Origin: Synechococcus sp. KORDI-49
GTDB taxonomy: Bacteria; Cyanobacteriota; Cyanobacteriia; PCC-6307; Cyanobiaceae
Length of the DNA stretch: 64,000 nucleotides
NCBI RefSeq assembly: GCF_000737575.1
Contig: NZ_CP006270.1
Coordinates: 1,491,163 to 1,555,162 of the forward strand
Reading direction: 5' to 3'
Made by a program: the position numbers and the translations under genes. The notes beneath the pieces were generated by a model that saw nothing but the letters and a program-made list of their open reading frames with translations, was not told the DNA's origin and searched no databases. Of the stretch, positions 37,302 through 45,251 are shown one piece after another; positions within the stretch are counted from its first letter, which is position 1; each line of letters begins with the position of its first letter.

Positions 37302-38107
37302 CCCGAGCGATCGCCTGGCTGAACGGGCAGTGGGGGGCTCCGCATGAGCTGAGCCTGCCCCTCAACGACCGTGGACTGCAACTCGCCGATGGCCTCTTCG
37401 AAACTGTGCTCATTGAGAGTGGTGAACCTCGACTGCTGGAGGAACATCTGCAGCGATGGAGCATCAGCGCCAACCTGCTTGGCATGGCACCACCCCCGGA
37501 GCGGAGCCATCTGCAACCGCTGATCGAGGAAGCGACCCAGCGCTGTGGTCTGCAGAGGCAAAGCGCTGTCCTCCGACTCAACTGGAGCCGTGGCGAATCA
37601 GGCCGGCGGGGAATCGATGTGCCTCAACCGGCACAACATCGATTCTGGATGACTCTCGAGTCCGGAGCACCGACATTCAGCGCTGTGACAGCGATCATCT
37701 GTCAACAGGAACGACGCAACGCCGACAGCCTGATCAGTCGATGCAAAACCTTTGCCTACAGCCAGGCGGTTCTGGCACGTCGGGAAGCCACGTTGCAAGG
37801 GTGCGATGACGCCCTGCTTCTGAACACCCGAGGTCAGTTGTGCTGCGGCACAGTGGCCAATCTGATGGTGAGGCGCAACGGTTCCTGGCTGACGCCACCA
37901 CTGAGCAGCGGATGCCTGCCGGGGGTGATGAGGGGACGGGCGCTGACGCTGGGATTGGTGAAGGAAGCGGAGCTTGGATCAGACCTGAACCCAGACGACG
38001 AGGCCGTTCTGATCAACAGCCTGAGCTGCCGACCGGTGATCGCCTTGAACGGACTGCCGCGAACTCTGGCTGACACAGAACGCTTTTGGCAGAGCCTGCT
38101 GAATTAG
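37298..38107 (+). CDS. pabC: 4-amino-4-deoxychorismate lyase (PLP class IV)
   Basis: Pyridoxal-phosphate enzyme of fold type IV that removes pyruvate from aminodeoxychorismate to give p-aminobenzoate. The start is ATG 37298, overlapping the pabB stop; the open frame reaches farther upstream but inside pabB. The product is 269 residues. Typical features are NDRGLQLADGLFETVLIESG near the N-terminus, the SRCKTFAYSQAVLARREA segment with the PLP-binding lysine, and GTVANLMVRRNGSWLTPPL with LPGVMRGRAL. Branched-chain or D-amino-acid transaminases share the fold; position next to pabB decides the call. Confidence 0.9.
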   Translation: MTRAIAWLNGQWGAPHELSLPLNDRGLQLADGLFETVLIESGEPRLLEEHLQRWSISANLLGMAPPPERSHLQPLIEEATQRCGLQRQSAVLRLNWSRGESGRRGIDVPQPAQHRFWMTLESGAPTFSAVTAIICQQERRNADSLISRCKTFAYSQAVLARREATLQGCDDALLLNTRGQLCCGTVANLMVRRNGSWLTPPLSSGCLPGVMRGRALTLGLVKEAELGSDLNPDDEAVLINSLSCRPVIALNGLPRTLADTERFWQSLLN

Positions 38108-38157
38108 CACGATATAATCAATATATCGTGGTGATATTGAGACGATTTCGTGCTAAT
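38103..38157. terminator. Nested inverted repeats between convergent pabC and gpgP
   Basis: An outer pair ATTAGCACGA (38103-38112) / TCGTGCTAAT (38148-38157) encloses an inner pair CACGATATA (38108-38116) / TATATCGTG (38122-38130). The left arms overlap, so the two hairpins exclude each other. The position between convergent stops suggests a bidirectional terminator or a transcript-stability element. There is no long T-tract. Confidence 0.55.
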
Positions 38158-38947
38158 CCTCCGGAAGCAGGCGCCGGACCGATTCAGCCCAGCCAGCGCC
38201 ATGAATATCCCGAGCCAGTTGAAAGCGACCGCTCGCCACGTTCACACTCAACTCCGGATGAGGACCTGCAGGGCCAGGAACAACAACGGCAAGATCAGCC
38301 ACCTCCAGCAGAGGAAGATCATTGGGCGAATCCCCGAGGGCCAGCACCTTCACCCCGGGTGCACCGACACGTTGCCGCAGAACATTCAGCGCCCTGCCTT
38401 TGCTGACGTCGGCTCCGAGGAGGTGACACATCCTGTTACCGCGCACAACTGCCAGACCGCGGACTGACGCCAGAGCCTCGAGGCGAGGCTGAATCTGCAC
38501 GGACGGGGGAACGAAAGGGACACTCCAACGACGGCGCTGGGCCTGCTGCAATCGCTCGCCGGAGAGTCCAAGCAGGCGCTCTCCCTGATCATCCGTCAGT
38601 TCATCGAGAGCTTGCAGCGGTTCACCGAGCTCCTCGGCCAGCTCAGACAACTGTGGCTTCAAAGCTGTCCAACCGGGACCAAGAGCCTCCTCCCAGTCCT
38701 CACCTGTGTCGGATGAACCGTGGATGGCACCGCCGTTCTCAACGATGTAGGGATCCTTCAGCTGAGCCGCTGCCCGGAACTGACGCACCTCCTCCGCGGT
38801 CTTGCTGGTGCAGGGAATCACAGGAATTCCACGCTGCTGGAGCCATCTCAGGGCCGTTTCGGCCGGAGTCCAGTCGTAGGCATGGTCCAGCAGGGTGCCA
38901 TCCAGATCCGTCACCACCCACCACCGGGAACTGAGGCGTTCTCTCAT
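38153..38947 (-). CDS. gpgP: HAD phosphatase, probable glucosyl-3-phosphoglycerate phosphatase
   Basis: A 264-residue haloacid-dehalogenase phosphatase of the mannosyl/glucosyl-3-phosphoglycerate phosphatase type. Motif I is VVTDLDGTLLDH, motif II is VIPCTSKTAEEVRQF, and motifs III/IV include DVSKGRAL and ALGDSPNDLPLLEVAD. YIVENGGAIHG is typical of the MpgP/GpgP group. It would dephosphorylate glucosyl-3-phosphoglycerate to glucosylglycerate, a compatible solute used by cyanobacteria especially under nitrogen limitation. The start overlaps the stop of the upstream GH13 gene by four bases, and gpgS lies beyond it. The gene symbol rests on family plus this context. Confidence 0.85.
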   Translation of the reverse strand: MRERLSSRWWVVTDLDGTLLDHAYDWTPAETALRWLQQRGIPVIPCTSKTAEEVRQFRAAAQLKDPYIVENGGAIHGSSDTGEDWEEALGPGWTALKPQLSELAEELGEPLQALDELTDDQGERLLGLSGERLQQAQRRRWSVPFVPPSVQIQPRLEALASVRGLAVVRGNRMCHLLGADVSKGRALNVLRQRVGAPGVKVLALGDSPNDLPLLEVADLAVVVPGPAGPHPELSVNVASGRFQLARDIHGAGWAESVRRLLPED

Positions 38948-40671
38948 GACTGAATCAACCAGTGCACGGCATAGGGCTCCAACTGCAGCAGAGAGCTGAG
39001 CGCTTCAGTCGAGCCGTTGAGACAATCGACCCAGGGGCCTGTCACAGGGTCGACGAATCCCCCCAGCGCCAGCGTCAGGCGGGAGGGAGTGAGGTTGTGA
39101 ATCGCCAGCAGGACCTGACCATGGCGGGAACGGCGCAGAACCACAAGATCGGATCGGCCCGTGCTGAGCACCTCAAGCGCTGCGTCCGGGTGGAGCGCAG
39201 CCTGGGTCTTGCGAACGTCCAGAGCCCGAGCAAGCATCGTCGTCACCGCCGTGGCATCACTGTCGGGATCCTGAAGACGACGCTCCAAAGCCTCGGCCTT
39301 GAACTGAGGTCGGTTGAGATCCCGACGGTGACCCGTGCGACGGAAGCGTCCGAGATCATTGGGCGCAGCCAGCAGGGCGGGAAGGTAGAACGCCGGAACT
39401 CCGGGCAGGGCAAGGATCAGCAGCTGAGTCATCAGAAACCGGGCCCGCTGGTGGTGAGCAGGATCGATTCCCCCATCCGCCATGGCGCTCCACCAACTGA
39501 TGTTGATTTCATACGGCGCCTCTTCGCCGCTGGTCAGTCGACGATGGCTGATCAAGCCACCCCTCTGTTCGCAGGCGATCAACAGCTGCAGCAGACGTCT
39601 CTCAGGCATCAGCCCCTCGAGGGCCCTCAGCCCAACCCCGTCATGACAGGCCGTGAAATTGAACAGACCCGTTGCTTCCGGGAGCTGAGGCCATCGGCTC
39701 AGCCATCCATTCAGCAGGTCTGCACGACCGCTGATCGCTGATTCCAGCAACAGGGGTGGCAGGGGAAAGTTGTAGGCCAGATGAGCCTCCCGGCCACTGA
39801 TCAGATACGACAGGTTCTCCTGCTCCGGCACATTCGTCTCCGTCACCACCACGCCGTGTGAGCAGGCCGCATCCATGAGATGCCTCATCACCTCAACGAT
39901 CCGGTGGGCCTGGGGCAGATGGATACATCCGGTGCCTGGGGTCTTCCAGATGAAACCGACGGCATCGAGTCGCACCCAGCGCACCCCGTGGCGGACCATC
40001 CGTGCCAGCAATCGCGTGAACCCGAGCAGAACCTCCGGACTGCGCCAGTCCACATCGACCTGGTCAGGACCGAAGGTGGTCCAGACCTGACGCACTCCCG
40101 CGGGACCACAGAGCTGGGTGAACAGGGAAGAACTGCGGGGCCGGACCACAGCGTCCCAGCAGGTGGAGGGAGAGGCTTCCAGAACACAGGAGCGACCCGG
40201 TTCGTCATCGCACAGAAACTGTTGAACCCAGGGATGGGACGCCGAGATGTGATTCAGCACCAGATCAGCCATCAGGCGTCGCCCCCCGGCAAGCGCGGAG
40301 AGATCACCCCAGTCACCATGACGCGACTCAAGTTGGTCATGACTGGCCACTGCGAAACCGCCATCGCTGGTGGACTGCAGGAAAGGCAGCACGTGAATGA
40401 CAGATGCGAAGGGGTTGAGGTGACGGTTCACCAGAAGCCGCAGGCTCTGAAGGCCGGGCTTCTCCTGCTCTGTCACCGTATCCGCATAGGTGATCAGAAC
40501 GGCATCAGCCCCTGACCAGCGCTCATCGACGGCAATGCAATCGCCATCGTTTGCACTACCACGCAGAATCTGCAGCAATTGCGACGACAGCACCTCGGGA
40601 TCAACGGAAGAATCGTCGAGGTAGAGGTCATGGAGCAGTGCCTGCAGCGTTTCGTCGCGCGGGAGCTGCAT
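38944..40671 (-). CDS. GH13 glucosylglycerate (or sucrose) phosphorylase
   Basis: Family GH13 sugar phosphorylase of 575 residues. The active-site segments are RWVRLDAVGFIWK (nucleophile Asp), VVVTETNVPEQE (acid/base Glu) and NFTACHDGVGLR (the third carboxylate). Such enzymes split a glucoside with phosphate to give glucose 1-phosphate. Sucrose phosphorylase and glucosylglycerate phosphorylase are close relatives; being next to gpgP and gpgS, glucosylglycerate is the likelier substrate (inference). The start is set at ATG 40671 because AGGAG lies seven bases upstream; a GTG at 40689 adds six residues. It overlaps gpgP by four bases and is divergent from gpgS. Confidence 0.85.
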   Translation of the reverse strand: MQLPRDETLQALLHDLYLDDSSVDPEVLSSQLLQILRGSANDGDCIAVDERWSGADAVLITYADTVTEQEKPGLQSLRLLVNRHLNPFASVIHVLPFLQSTSDGGFAVASHDQLESRHGDWGDLSALAGGRRLMADLVLNHISASHPWVQQFLCDDEPGRSCVLEASPSTCWDAVVRPRSSSLFTQLCGPAGVRQVWTTFGPDQVDVDWRSPEVLLGFTRLLARMVRHGVRWVRLDAVGFIWKTPGTGCIHLPQAHRIVEVMRHLMDAACSHGVVVTETNVPEQENLSYLISGREAHLAYNFPLPPLLLESAISGRADLLNGWLSRWPQLPEATGLFNFTACHDGVGLRALEGLMPERRLLQLLIACEQRGGLISHRRLTSGEEAPYEINISWWSAMADGGIDPAHHQRARFLMTQLLILALPGVPAFYLPALLAAPNDLGRFRRTGHRRDLNRPQFKAEALERRLQDPDSDATAVTTMLARALDVRKTQAALHPDAALEVLSTGRSDLVVLRRSRHGQVLLAIHNLTPSRLTLALGGFVDPVTGPWVDCLNGSTEALSSLLQLEPYAVHWLIQS

Positions 40672-40740
40672 TCTGTTTCTCCTGAACACCGTTCAGGTAT
40701 GGGCCAGGACCTCAGCCACCGTTGTCGCATTGAACACCGC
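40672..40740. promoter_or_regulatory. Divergent gpgS / phosphorylase control region with RBS hairpin
   Basis: These 69 bases separate the two start codons. CCTGAAC (40681-40687) and GTTCAGG (40691-40697) form a perfect seven-base inverted repeat with a three-base loop. On the minus strand its arm covers part of the AGGAG ribosome-binding site of the phosphorylase gene, so it could act as an operator or as a translation-limiting hairpin. No clear promoter consensus was identified. Confidence 0.45.
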
Positions 40741-42018
40741 ATGGATTTTCAGCAAAGCCTGATCACCACGGTTCATGACTACAGCCTTGGCAATCTCGAT
40801 TCCGTCGCGTTCAACCGAGAGCTGACGCAACGGCCCACGACGCTGCTGATTCCTTGCCTGATGGAGGAATTCAGCCGACCCGCCCTTGGCCTGATCCGCG
40901 ACACCCTCTCAACCTTGAAGGGTCTGAACCGCCTTGTGATCGCCCTGGCGGCGCCGGCGGCGGAGGATGTGGCGCATGCGGAAGCCTTTTTCGCCGGCAT
41001 GCCCTTCCCGGTTCAAGTGCACTGGACCAATGGACCGGCGGTCAAGCAGCTCCTTGAATCGATGGGTGAGCTGGGACTGGATGTCACCGGACCGCCAGGC
41101 AAAGGTTGGGCGGTCTGGCAAGGACTCGGTGTCGCCTGTCAGGACGCTGAAGTGGTGGGTCTGTTCGATGCCGACATTCGCACCTTCGGTTCCGCTTACC
41201 CGGAACGCATGCTGCGTCCGCTGCTGGATCGCTCCCATGGAGTGGCTTATGTGAAAGCCTTCTACAGCAGGCTCTCGCTGGAAACGCAGGCGCTGCAGGG
41301 ACGCGCAACAAGGCTGTTTGTCGGCCCACTGCTCGTGAGCCTGGAGCAGATCTTCGGCCCGCTTCCCTACCTGCGGTATCTGCAGTCCTTTCGTTATCCA
41401 CTCGCAGGAGAATTTGCCTTCACAACCGATCTGGCCATGAACCTCCGCATCCCATCCGATTGGGGGCTGGAGGTGGGACTTCTGTCGGAGGTCTTTCGCC
41501 ATGTGGCCCCGACCCGCATCGCTCAGGTGGACCTCGGCCTGTTTGATCACAAACACAAGGAGCTTGGCAGCAAACCCAGCGAAGGGCTCCAGCGCATGGC
41601 TGGTGAGATCTTCGGCACCGTGCTGCGAGGATTGATGGAGCACGAAGGATCCGTGATGACCATGGATCAAATACCAACCCTTGAGGTGCTTTATCGACGG
41701 GTCGGTGAAGATCGGGTCCGACAGTTCGGCATCGATTCAGCCATCAACCGTCTGCCGTACGACCGACACGGAGAGGAACTGGCCGTGCATCGTTTTGCTG
41801 AACTGCTGAGAAGTGGATTGTCAGATCTCATGGCATCACCGATTGCCCACCAATTGCCGAGCTGGTCGCGACTGAAAAGCTGTAACCCATCTCTACAAGC
41901 TGATTTGAGTGATGCCGGGCAAGCGGATCGAACCATGTCTGCGACGTCGACGCGAGCACAGACCCTGAGGCGGCCCAATCACAAGCCCAGAACAACATCT
42001 ACTGAATTGGTGGCCTAA
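40741..42018 (+). CDS. gpgS: Glucosyl-3-phosphoglycerate synthase
   Basis: Glycosyltransferase (GT-A fold, family GT81-like) that joins glucose from a nucleotide sugar to 3-phosphoglycerate, the first step to glucosylglycerate. The start is ATG 40741 (425 residues, MDFQQSLITT). Landmarks are TTLLIPCLMEEF, PGKGWAVWQGLGVA, and VGLFDADIRTFGSAYPERML, whose D-x-D coordinates the metal and nucleotide. Later come PLAGEFAFTTDLAMNLRIPS and DWGLEVGLLSEVF, conserved in GpgS. The last ~55 residues are polar and look like a disordered tail. The phosphatase and phosphorylase of the same solute lie on the opposite strand next door. Confidence 0.9.
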   Translation: MDFQQSLITTVHDYSLGNLDSVAFNRELTQRPTTLLIPCLMEEFSRPALGLIRDTLSTLKGLNRLVIALAAPAAEDVAHAEAFFAGMPFPVQVHWTNGPAVKQLLESMGELGLDVTGPPGKGWAVWQGLGVACQDAEVVGLFDADIRTFGSAYPERMLRPLLDRSHGVAYVKAFYSRLSLETQALQGRATRLFVGPLLVSLEQIFGPLPYLRYLQSFRYPLAGEFAFTTDLAMNLRIPSDWGLEVGLLSEVFRHVAPTRIAQVDLGLFDHKHKELGSKPSEGLQRMAGEIFGTVLRGLMEHEGSVMTMDQIPTLEVLYRRVGEDRVRQFGIDSAINRLPYDRHGEELAVHRFAELLRSGLSDLMASPIAHQLPSWSRLKSCNPSLQADLSDAGQADRTMSATSTRAQTLRRPNHKPRTTSTELVA

Positions 42019-42040
42019 AAAAGGCTACTGATATCAATTC

Positions 42041-42064
42041 GGAAGGCCTTTGTCCAGGCCTTCC
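42041..42064. terminator. Hairpin between gpgS and a convergent small gene
   Basis: GGAAGGCCT (42041-42049) and AGGCCTTCC (42056-42064) pair perfectly over nine bases with a six-base loop, 22 bases after the gpgS stop and 17 bases before the end of the convergent gene. It has no T-run, so termination would be weak or factor-assisted. Confidence 0.6.
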
Positions 42065-42080
42065 CATCAACATAGAACTG

Positions 42081-42263
42081 TCAGATCCCTTGCTGGTGCT
42101 GGCGGATCACCCAATTCGTCGCAGCTTTTTGCGAATACCATGCTTGCAACAGTTGCTTGGCAATTGTCTGCAGCTGGGCAGGATCAGCTGTTTCATCAAT
42201 GGCACGGTTGATGCGCTCCATTTCAAAGGATTGACTCATGGAGATGCTGATTGAGTTCTGCAT
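42081..42263 (-). CDS. Small conserved cyanobacterial hypothetical protein
   Basis: A 60-residue protein starting at ATG 42263, preceded by AGAGG five bases upstream. An internal ATG at 42239 would give 52 residues. The sequence SFEMERINRAIDETADPAQL followed by IAKQLLQAWYSQKAATNWVI is mostly alpha-helical. It is reminiscent of short cyanobacterial proteins of unknown function with an FEMER and WxxQKAAT pattern (recall, not searched). It is too short and too different to be NblA. It is convergent with gpgS. Confidence 0.6.
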   Translation of the reverse strand: MQNSISISMSQSFEMERINRAIDETADPAQLQTIAKQLLQAWYSQKAATNWVIRQHQQGI

Positions 42264-42488
42264 CACAGCCTCTATGACAAGACAGAATCAGTTTCTCGGG
42301 GCGCCACAAAAACAAATGTTTCATTTGAGACGAAAAACTGCAACTGTGTGTTTTCTCTGATCTCAAACGAACAAGACCCTGCTGCCATCCGGCACCACTG
42401 ATCCAGCACCACGCAAACAACCCTCAGGAACACAGGCAAAGCAACACCGGGAACGCTGAAAGTTACAAACACTACAGAAAAATCGACT

Positions 42489-42842
42489 TTGGTATCAAGC
42501 CGTCTTAACCAAATCGGAAACAGGATCCAATCGGTGACCAATCCAACACTTGTTGGGGCGAAAATTCTTCAAGATGCCACCATTCAAGATGGCTTAACAA
42601 TGGAATGCGTCTATCACAACGACACCGATCGAATGGTGATCGTGAAATGCGTCGGCCAGGATCAGTTCTATCGAGAGAAAGTCGTGTTGCCGACTGAATT
42701 GTTCTGGTTCGAAGCACCTGAAAATGCTCGCCTCGAAATCTGGAGGATGTCACTCCAAGGCCAGATGCTTCAGGTCAGAGCTGATGTCAAGGAATATGCA
42801 ACGCAGGATGAACCAGCCGAAGAGACACTCGGAGCCTGCTGA
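42489..42842 (+). CDS. DUF1830 family protein
   Basis: A cyanobacterial protein of unknown function. The core MECVYHNDTDRMVIVKCV, followed by FYREKVVLPTELFWFEAPEN and ARLEIW, matches the DUF1830 outline, in which a Cys-Tyr-x-Asn start, an R-V-V-x-P strand and an F-E-A-P turn recur. The start is uncertain: TTG 42489 (117 residues), GTG 42534, or ATG 42600, which begins right at the domain and gives 80 residues, nearer the usual family size. Nothing in the neighbourhood suggests a role. The 225-base gap before it has no recognised gene. Confidence 0.7.
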   Translation: MVSSRLNQIGNRIQSVTNPTLVGAKILQDATIQDGLTMECVYHNDTDRMVIVKCVGQDQFYREKVVLPTELFWFEAPENARLEIWRMSLQGQMLQVRADVKEYATQDEPAEETLGAC

Positions 42843-42890
42843 GGCGTCACCCCCCAACCCGGCTCCGACCGTATCGCTCCGACCGAATCG

Positions 42891-43151
42891 TCAGCGGCCG
42901 ATCAGATCCACCCCGAGCAGCTCAGCAGTCATCCTTGAGCGAAGGAAGCCACCACGCCGCAGTGGCTTCACACTGGCTGATCCTGTTGCAAGAGGAGGCT
43001 GAGACTGCTGGATCCCGTCCTGCGTCAGACGGAGAAGCTCAGCCGTTTTCTTGGACCGGATGATCTCGCCTTTTGTCGTCTTCCGCCCGGAGGGCCGGTA
43101 GAGCAGTTGAGATGTTTGGACTTTCTGGCTTTGAGACTGAAGTTTGGACAT
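42891..43151 (-). CDS. Small basic hypothetical protein with internal repeat
   Basis: An 86-residue basic protein. ATG 43151 is chosen because AGAGG lies six to seven bases upstream; the frame runs twelve codons farther. The sequence holds two related segments, RSKKTAELLRL and RSRMTAELLGV, each after a basic stretch (KTTKGEI and RRGGFL), suggesting a duplicated short helical motif. It is rich in Gln, Ser, Lys and Arg at the N-terminus. No family was recognised. It is flanked by DUF1830 (convergent) and, about 225 bases away, the divergent lipoprotein-like gene. Confidence 0.5.
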   Translation of the reverse strand: MSKLQSQSQKVQTSQLLYRPSGRKTTKGEIIRSKKTAELLRLTQDGIQQSQPPLATGSASVKPLRRGGFLRSRMTAELLGVDLIGR

Positions 43152-43375
43152 GGCGTCCTCTCGTTGATGAACAGGCCCCCGTTCCATGACCTGCGAACCA
43201 CTGCGCCCTGTATCAGGGTGAACGTTTGGTAGCGTTTGATACAGACAGAGCTTGGCAAGAATTCGTCCTCACGTGTCGTTCGCGCCGAAACAAAATGGCA
43301 ACTGGTAATGAGTCTTCACAGAAGGACGGCCAAGCAGAGTGGACGACGTCACATGAATGGCAGGACACTGTCTGG

Positions 43376-43861
43376 ATGCACGTGAAGGATCTCTTACGGA
43401 ATGGGGCGATGGCATGCCTGATGGCGCTGTCCATGACAGCCATGCAGGCATGCACAAATCAAGCCAGGGAAACTCCCAGCCATGAAGCCGAACTCGGTGA
43501 CACACTCGTGGTGGAGGGAGACACAGAGGTGCGCCTGACCGACGCCTTCAAGCCCGGAGAACCCAATGGTCTGTTCGATGGAGGCATCAGCGTCATCACC
43601 GATGGTTCCGAAGGGATCAGGGCAGAAGTGAATGCGGTTTGCAGCATGCCTGACCTGCCCAACTGGCCTGAGTACGACAACATTTACGGTCGCTGGTTGT
43701 CGGACGATGAGAAACCCGGAGTGGAAGGAGGCAAGACGGATTGGCAACTGCTGCTCTACTTCGATGGAGAGGCCAAGGACAAAGGACGCGAAACAGCGCC
43801 TGGCTGGGCCAAACGTCTAGCTCAGAACCTCTGCCGCAAAGGCGACTTCCAGGACAACTGA
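43376..43861 (+). CDS. Putative lipoprotein of unknown function
   Basis: A 161-residue protein whose N-terminus, MHVKDLLRNGAMACLMALSM then TAMQACTNQ, looks like a lipoprotein signal: two positive residues, a hydrophobic core, and a cysteine after A-M-Q-A. ATG 43376 is preferred on that ground, although the frame is open back to 43226. The mature part is acidic with EVRLTDAFKPGEPNGLFDGG, a CSMPDLPNWPEYDNIYGRW stretch and a second cysteine near the end (AQNLCRKGDF) that could pair with the first. No family was recognised. It precedes the amiF promoter region on the same strand. Confidence 0.55.
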   Translation: MHVKDLLRNGAMACLMALSMTAMQACTNQARETPSHEAELGDTLVVEGDTEVRLTDAFKPGEPNGLFDGGISVITDGSEGIRAEVNAVCSMPDLPNWPEYDNIYGRWLSDDEKPGVEGGKTDWQLLLYFDGEAKDKGRETAPGWAKRLAQNLCRKGDFQDN

Positions 43862-43925
43862 GCGACTGAGGGGGGCCAGCCATCCCGAACTCTCCGAACG
43901 GTTCGATCAACAACATGATCCAACA

Positions 43926-43967
43926 GTTGCGGTTGATACGGATCAACCCTCCTTCTGACCCGAATAT
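43926..43967 (+). promoter_or_regulatory. Candidate NtcA-dependent promoter of amiF
   Basis: GTT-N8-TAC at 43926-43939 differs from the NtcA consensus GTA-N8-TAC at one base. About 22 bases farther on is GAATAT (43962-43967), a possible -10 element, which would start transcription shortly before ATG 43992. NtcA is the cyanobacterial nitrogen regulator. The -10 match is only fair. Confidence 0.45.
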
Positions 43968-43991
43968 GGGAATGGTTCTCATTCTCGCTCA

Positions 43992-45038
43992 ATGGCTAGT
44001 ACCGGCAGCGTCAGCTCGTGGGATGAATCATTGCTGGTTGCAATGATTCAATATCCTGTGCCTGTCATTACAGGTCCAGCGGATATCCAGACACAAGTTG
44101 ATCAGATTTGCAAAGCCGTAGCGTCAACCAAGGCTGGTTACCCGGAGGCAGATCTGATTGTGATGCCTGAATACTCCACTCAAGGTTTAAACACAGCGAT
44201 TTGGACCTACGACGAGATGCTGCTACGCATCGATTCTCCGGAGATTGATCGCTTCAAACAGGCTTGCAAAGAGAATGATGTTTGGGGTGTTTTCTCTCTT
44301 ATGGAGCAGAACGACGACCCAAGCCTGCCTCCATTCAACTCGGCCATCATCATCAATTCAGATGGTGAAATTGCTCTTCACTACAGAAAACTCCAGCCAT
44401 GGGTGCCGATTGAGCCATGGTCTCCAGGCAACTACGGAATGCCGGTGTGCGACGGCCCCAAGGGCTCCAAGCTTGCAGTGTGCATCTGCCATGACGGCAT
44501 GTTCCCAGAACTCGCTCGGGAGGCTGCTTACAAAGGAGCCAACGTTTATATCCGCATCTCTGGTTACTCAACCCAGGTGAATGATCAATGGATCTGGACT
44601 AACCGAACCAACGCTTGGCAGAATCTGATGTACACGATTTCTGTAAACTTAGCTGGTTATGACGGCGTCTTCTATTACTTCGGCGAAGGAACAGTTTGCA
44701 ATTACGATGGAAATGTAATCCAGCAGGGCCACAGGAATCCTTGGGAAATCGTTACTGCTGAGCTGTTCCCTCGACTGGTTGATAAAGCAAGAGAGAACTG
44801 GGCCCTCGAAAACAACATCTTCAACCTAGGATGCCGGGCTTATGTCGGTCAACCCGGGGGAGAGAAAGAGAATTACCTCACGTGGGTCAAGGATCTTGCC
44901 AATGGAGAATACAAACTCCCTTGGGACGAAAAAGTGCGCATCCGCGATGGCTGGAAGTACTACCCCGATGGGGTCAAATTGGGACCGATGCCACAGAACG
45001 GAGTCAAAAAATCGATTCCCGCAGCAGCGGCAAGCTGA
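43992..45038 (+). CDS. amiF: Formamidase (nitrilase superfamily)
   Basis: Hydrolyses formamide to formate and ammonia. The 348-residue protein has the nitrilase-fold catalytic triad at the positions known for AmiF-type formamidases: E60 (VMPEYST), K133 ([14 protein letters not shown]) and C166 ([12 protein letters not shown]). Other typical segments are [10 protein letters not shown] and [16 protein letters not shown]. The aliphatic amidase AmiE is close in sequence, but the overall match and the position beside FmdA and FmdB favour formamidase. An NtcA-like site lies just upstream. It opens a set of nitrogen-scavenging genes running to the urease. Confidence 0.92.
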   Translation: MASTGSVSSWDESLLVAMIQYPVPVITGPADIQTQVDQICKAVASTKAGYPEADLIVMPEYSTQGLNTAIWTYDEMLLRIDSPEIDRFKQACKENDVWGVFSLMEQNDDPSLPPFNSAIIINSDGEIALHYRKLQPWVPIEPWSPGNYGMPVCDGPKGSKLAVCICHDGMFPELAREAAYKGANVYIRISGYSTQVNDQWIWTNRTNAWQNLMYTISVNLAGYDGVFYYFGEGTVCNYDGNVIQQGHRNPWEIVTAELFPRLVDKARENWALENNIFNLGCRAYVGQPGGEKENYLTWVKDLANGEYKLPWDEKVRIRDGWKYYPDGVKLGPMPQNGVKKSIPAAAAS

Positions 45039-45049
45039 CCAAAGTCACT

Positions 45050-45086
45050 GCCGCACCTTGACTCCATGCCAGGAGCAAGGTGCGGC
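45050..45086 (+). terminator. Strong hairpin after amiF
   Basis: GCCGCACCTTG (45050-45060) and CAAGGTGCGGC (45076-45086) pair perfectly over eleven bases, with CTCC/GGAG adding four more pairs inside. The tail is TAACTTAAAA rather than a T-run, so it may be a 3'-end stabiliser as much as a terminator. Confidence 0.7.
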
Positions 45087-45133
45087 TAACTTAAAAAAAT
45101 AAGCTTTGTTATCATAAGCAAGCGTCTTAAAAA

Positions 45134-45147
45134 GTAGCACCTAGAAC
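45134..45147 (+). promoter_or_regulatory. NtcA-like site upstream of fmdA
   Basis: GTA-N8-AAC at 45134-45147 differs by one base from GTA-N8-TAC and is the reverse form of the sites seen at urtA and amiF. CAATCT at 45171-45176 is a weak -10 candidate. It lies about 105 bases before the fmdA start. Confidence 0.35.
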
Positions 45148-45188
45148 AAAGTTTTAATTTCAAAACGACGCAATCTTGCTTTGCGTAT

Positions 45189-45215
45189 AAAGGGTCACTT
45201 TTTGGCCCTTTTTGA
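45189..45215 (+). terminator. Intrinsic-terminator-like hairpin in front of fmdA
   Basis: AAAGGGTCA (45189-45197) and TGGCCCTTT (45203-45211) pair with one G-T wobble around a five-base loop, and the T-run continues. It ends 40 bases before the fmdA start, so it either ends read-through from amiF or works as an attenuator in the fmdA leader. Confidence 0.7.
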
Positions 45216-45251
45216 TTGCCTTCAATACAGGGTGTCGGCTTTTCATTCTCA

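Noticed and set aside
42081-42263. Phycobilisome-degradation protein NblA
   Set aside because: Size is similar, but the sequence lacks the NblA pattern; FEMER and WYSQKAAT point to a different small protein.
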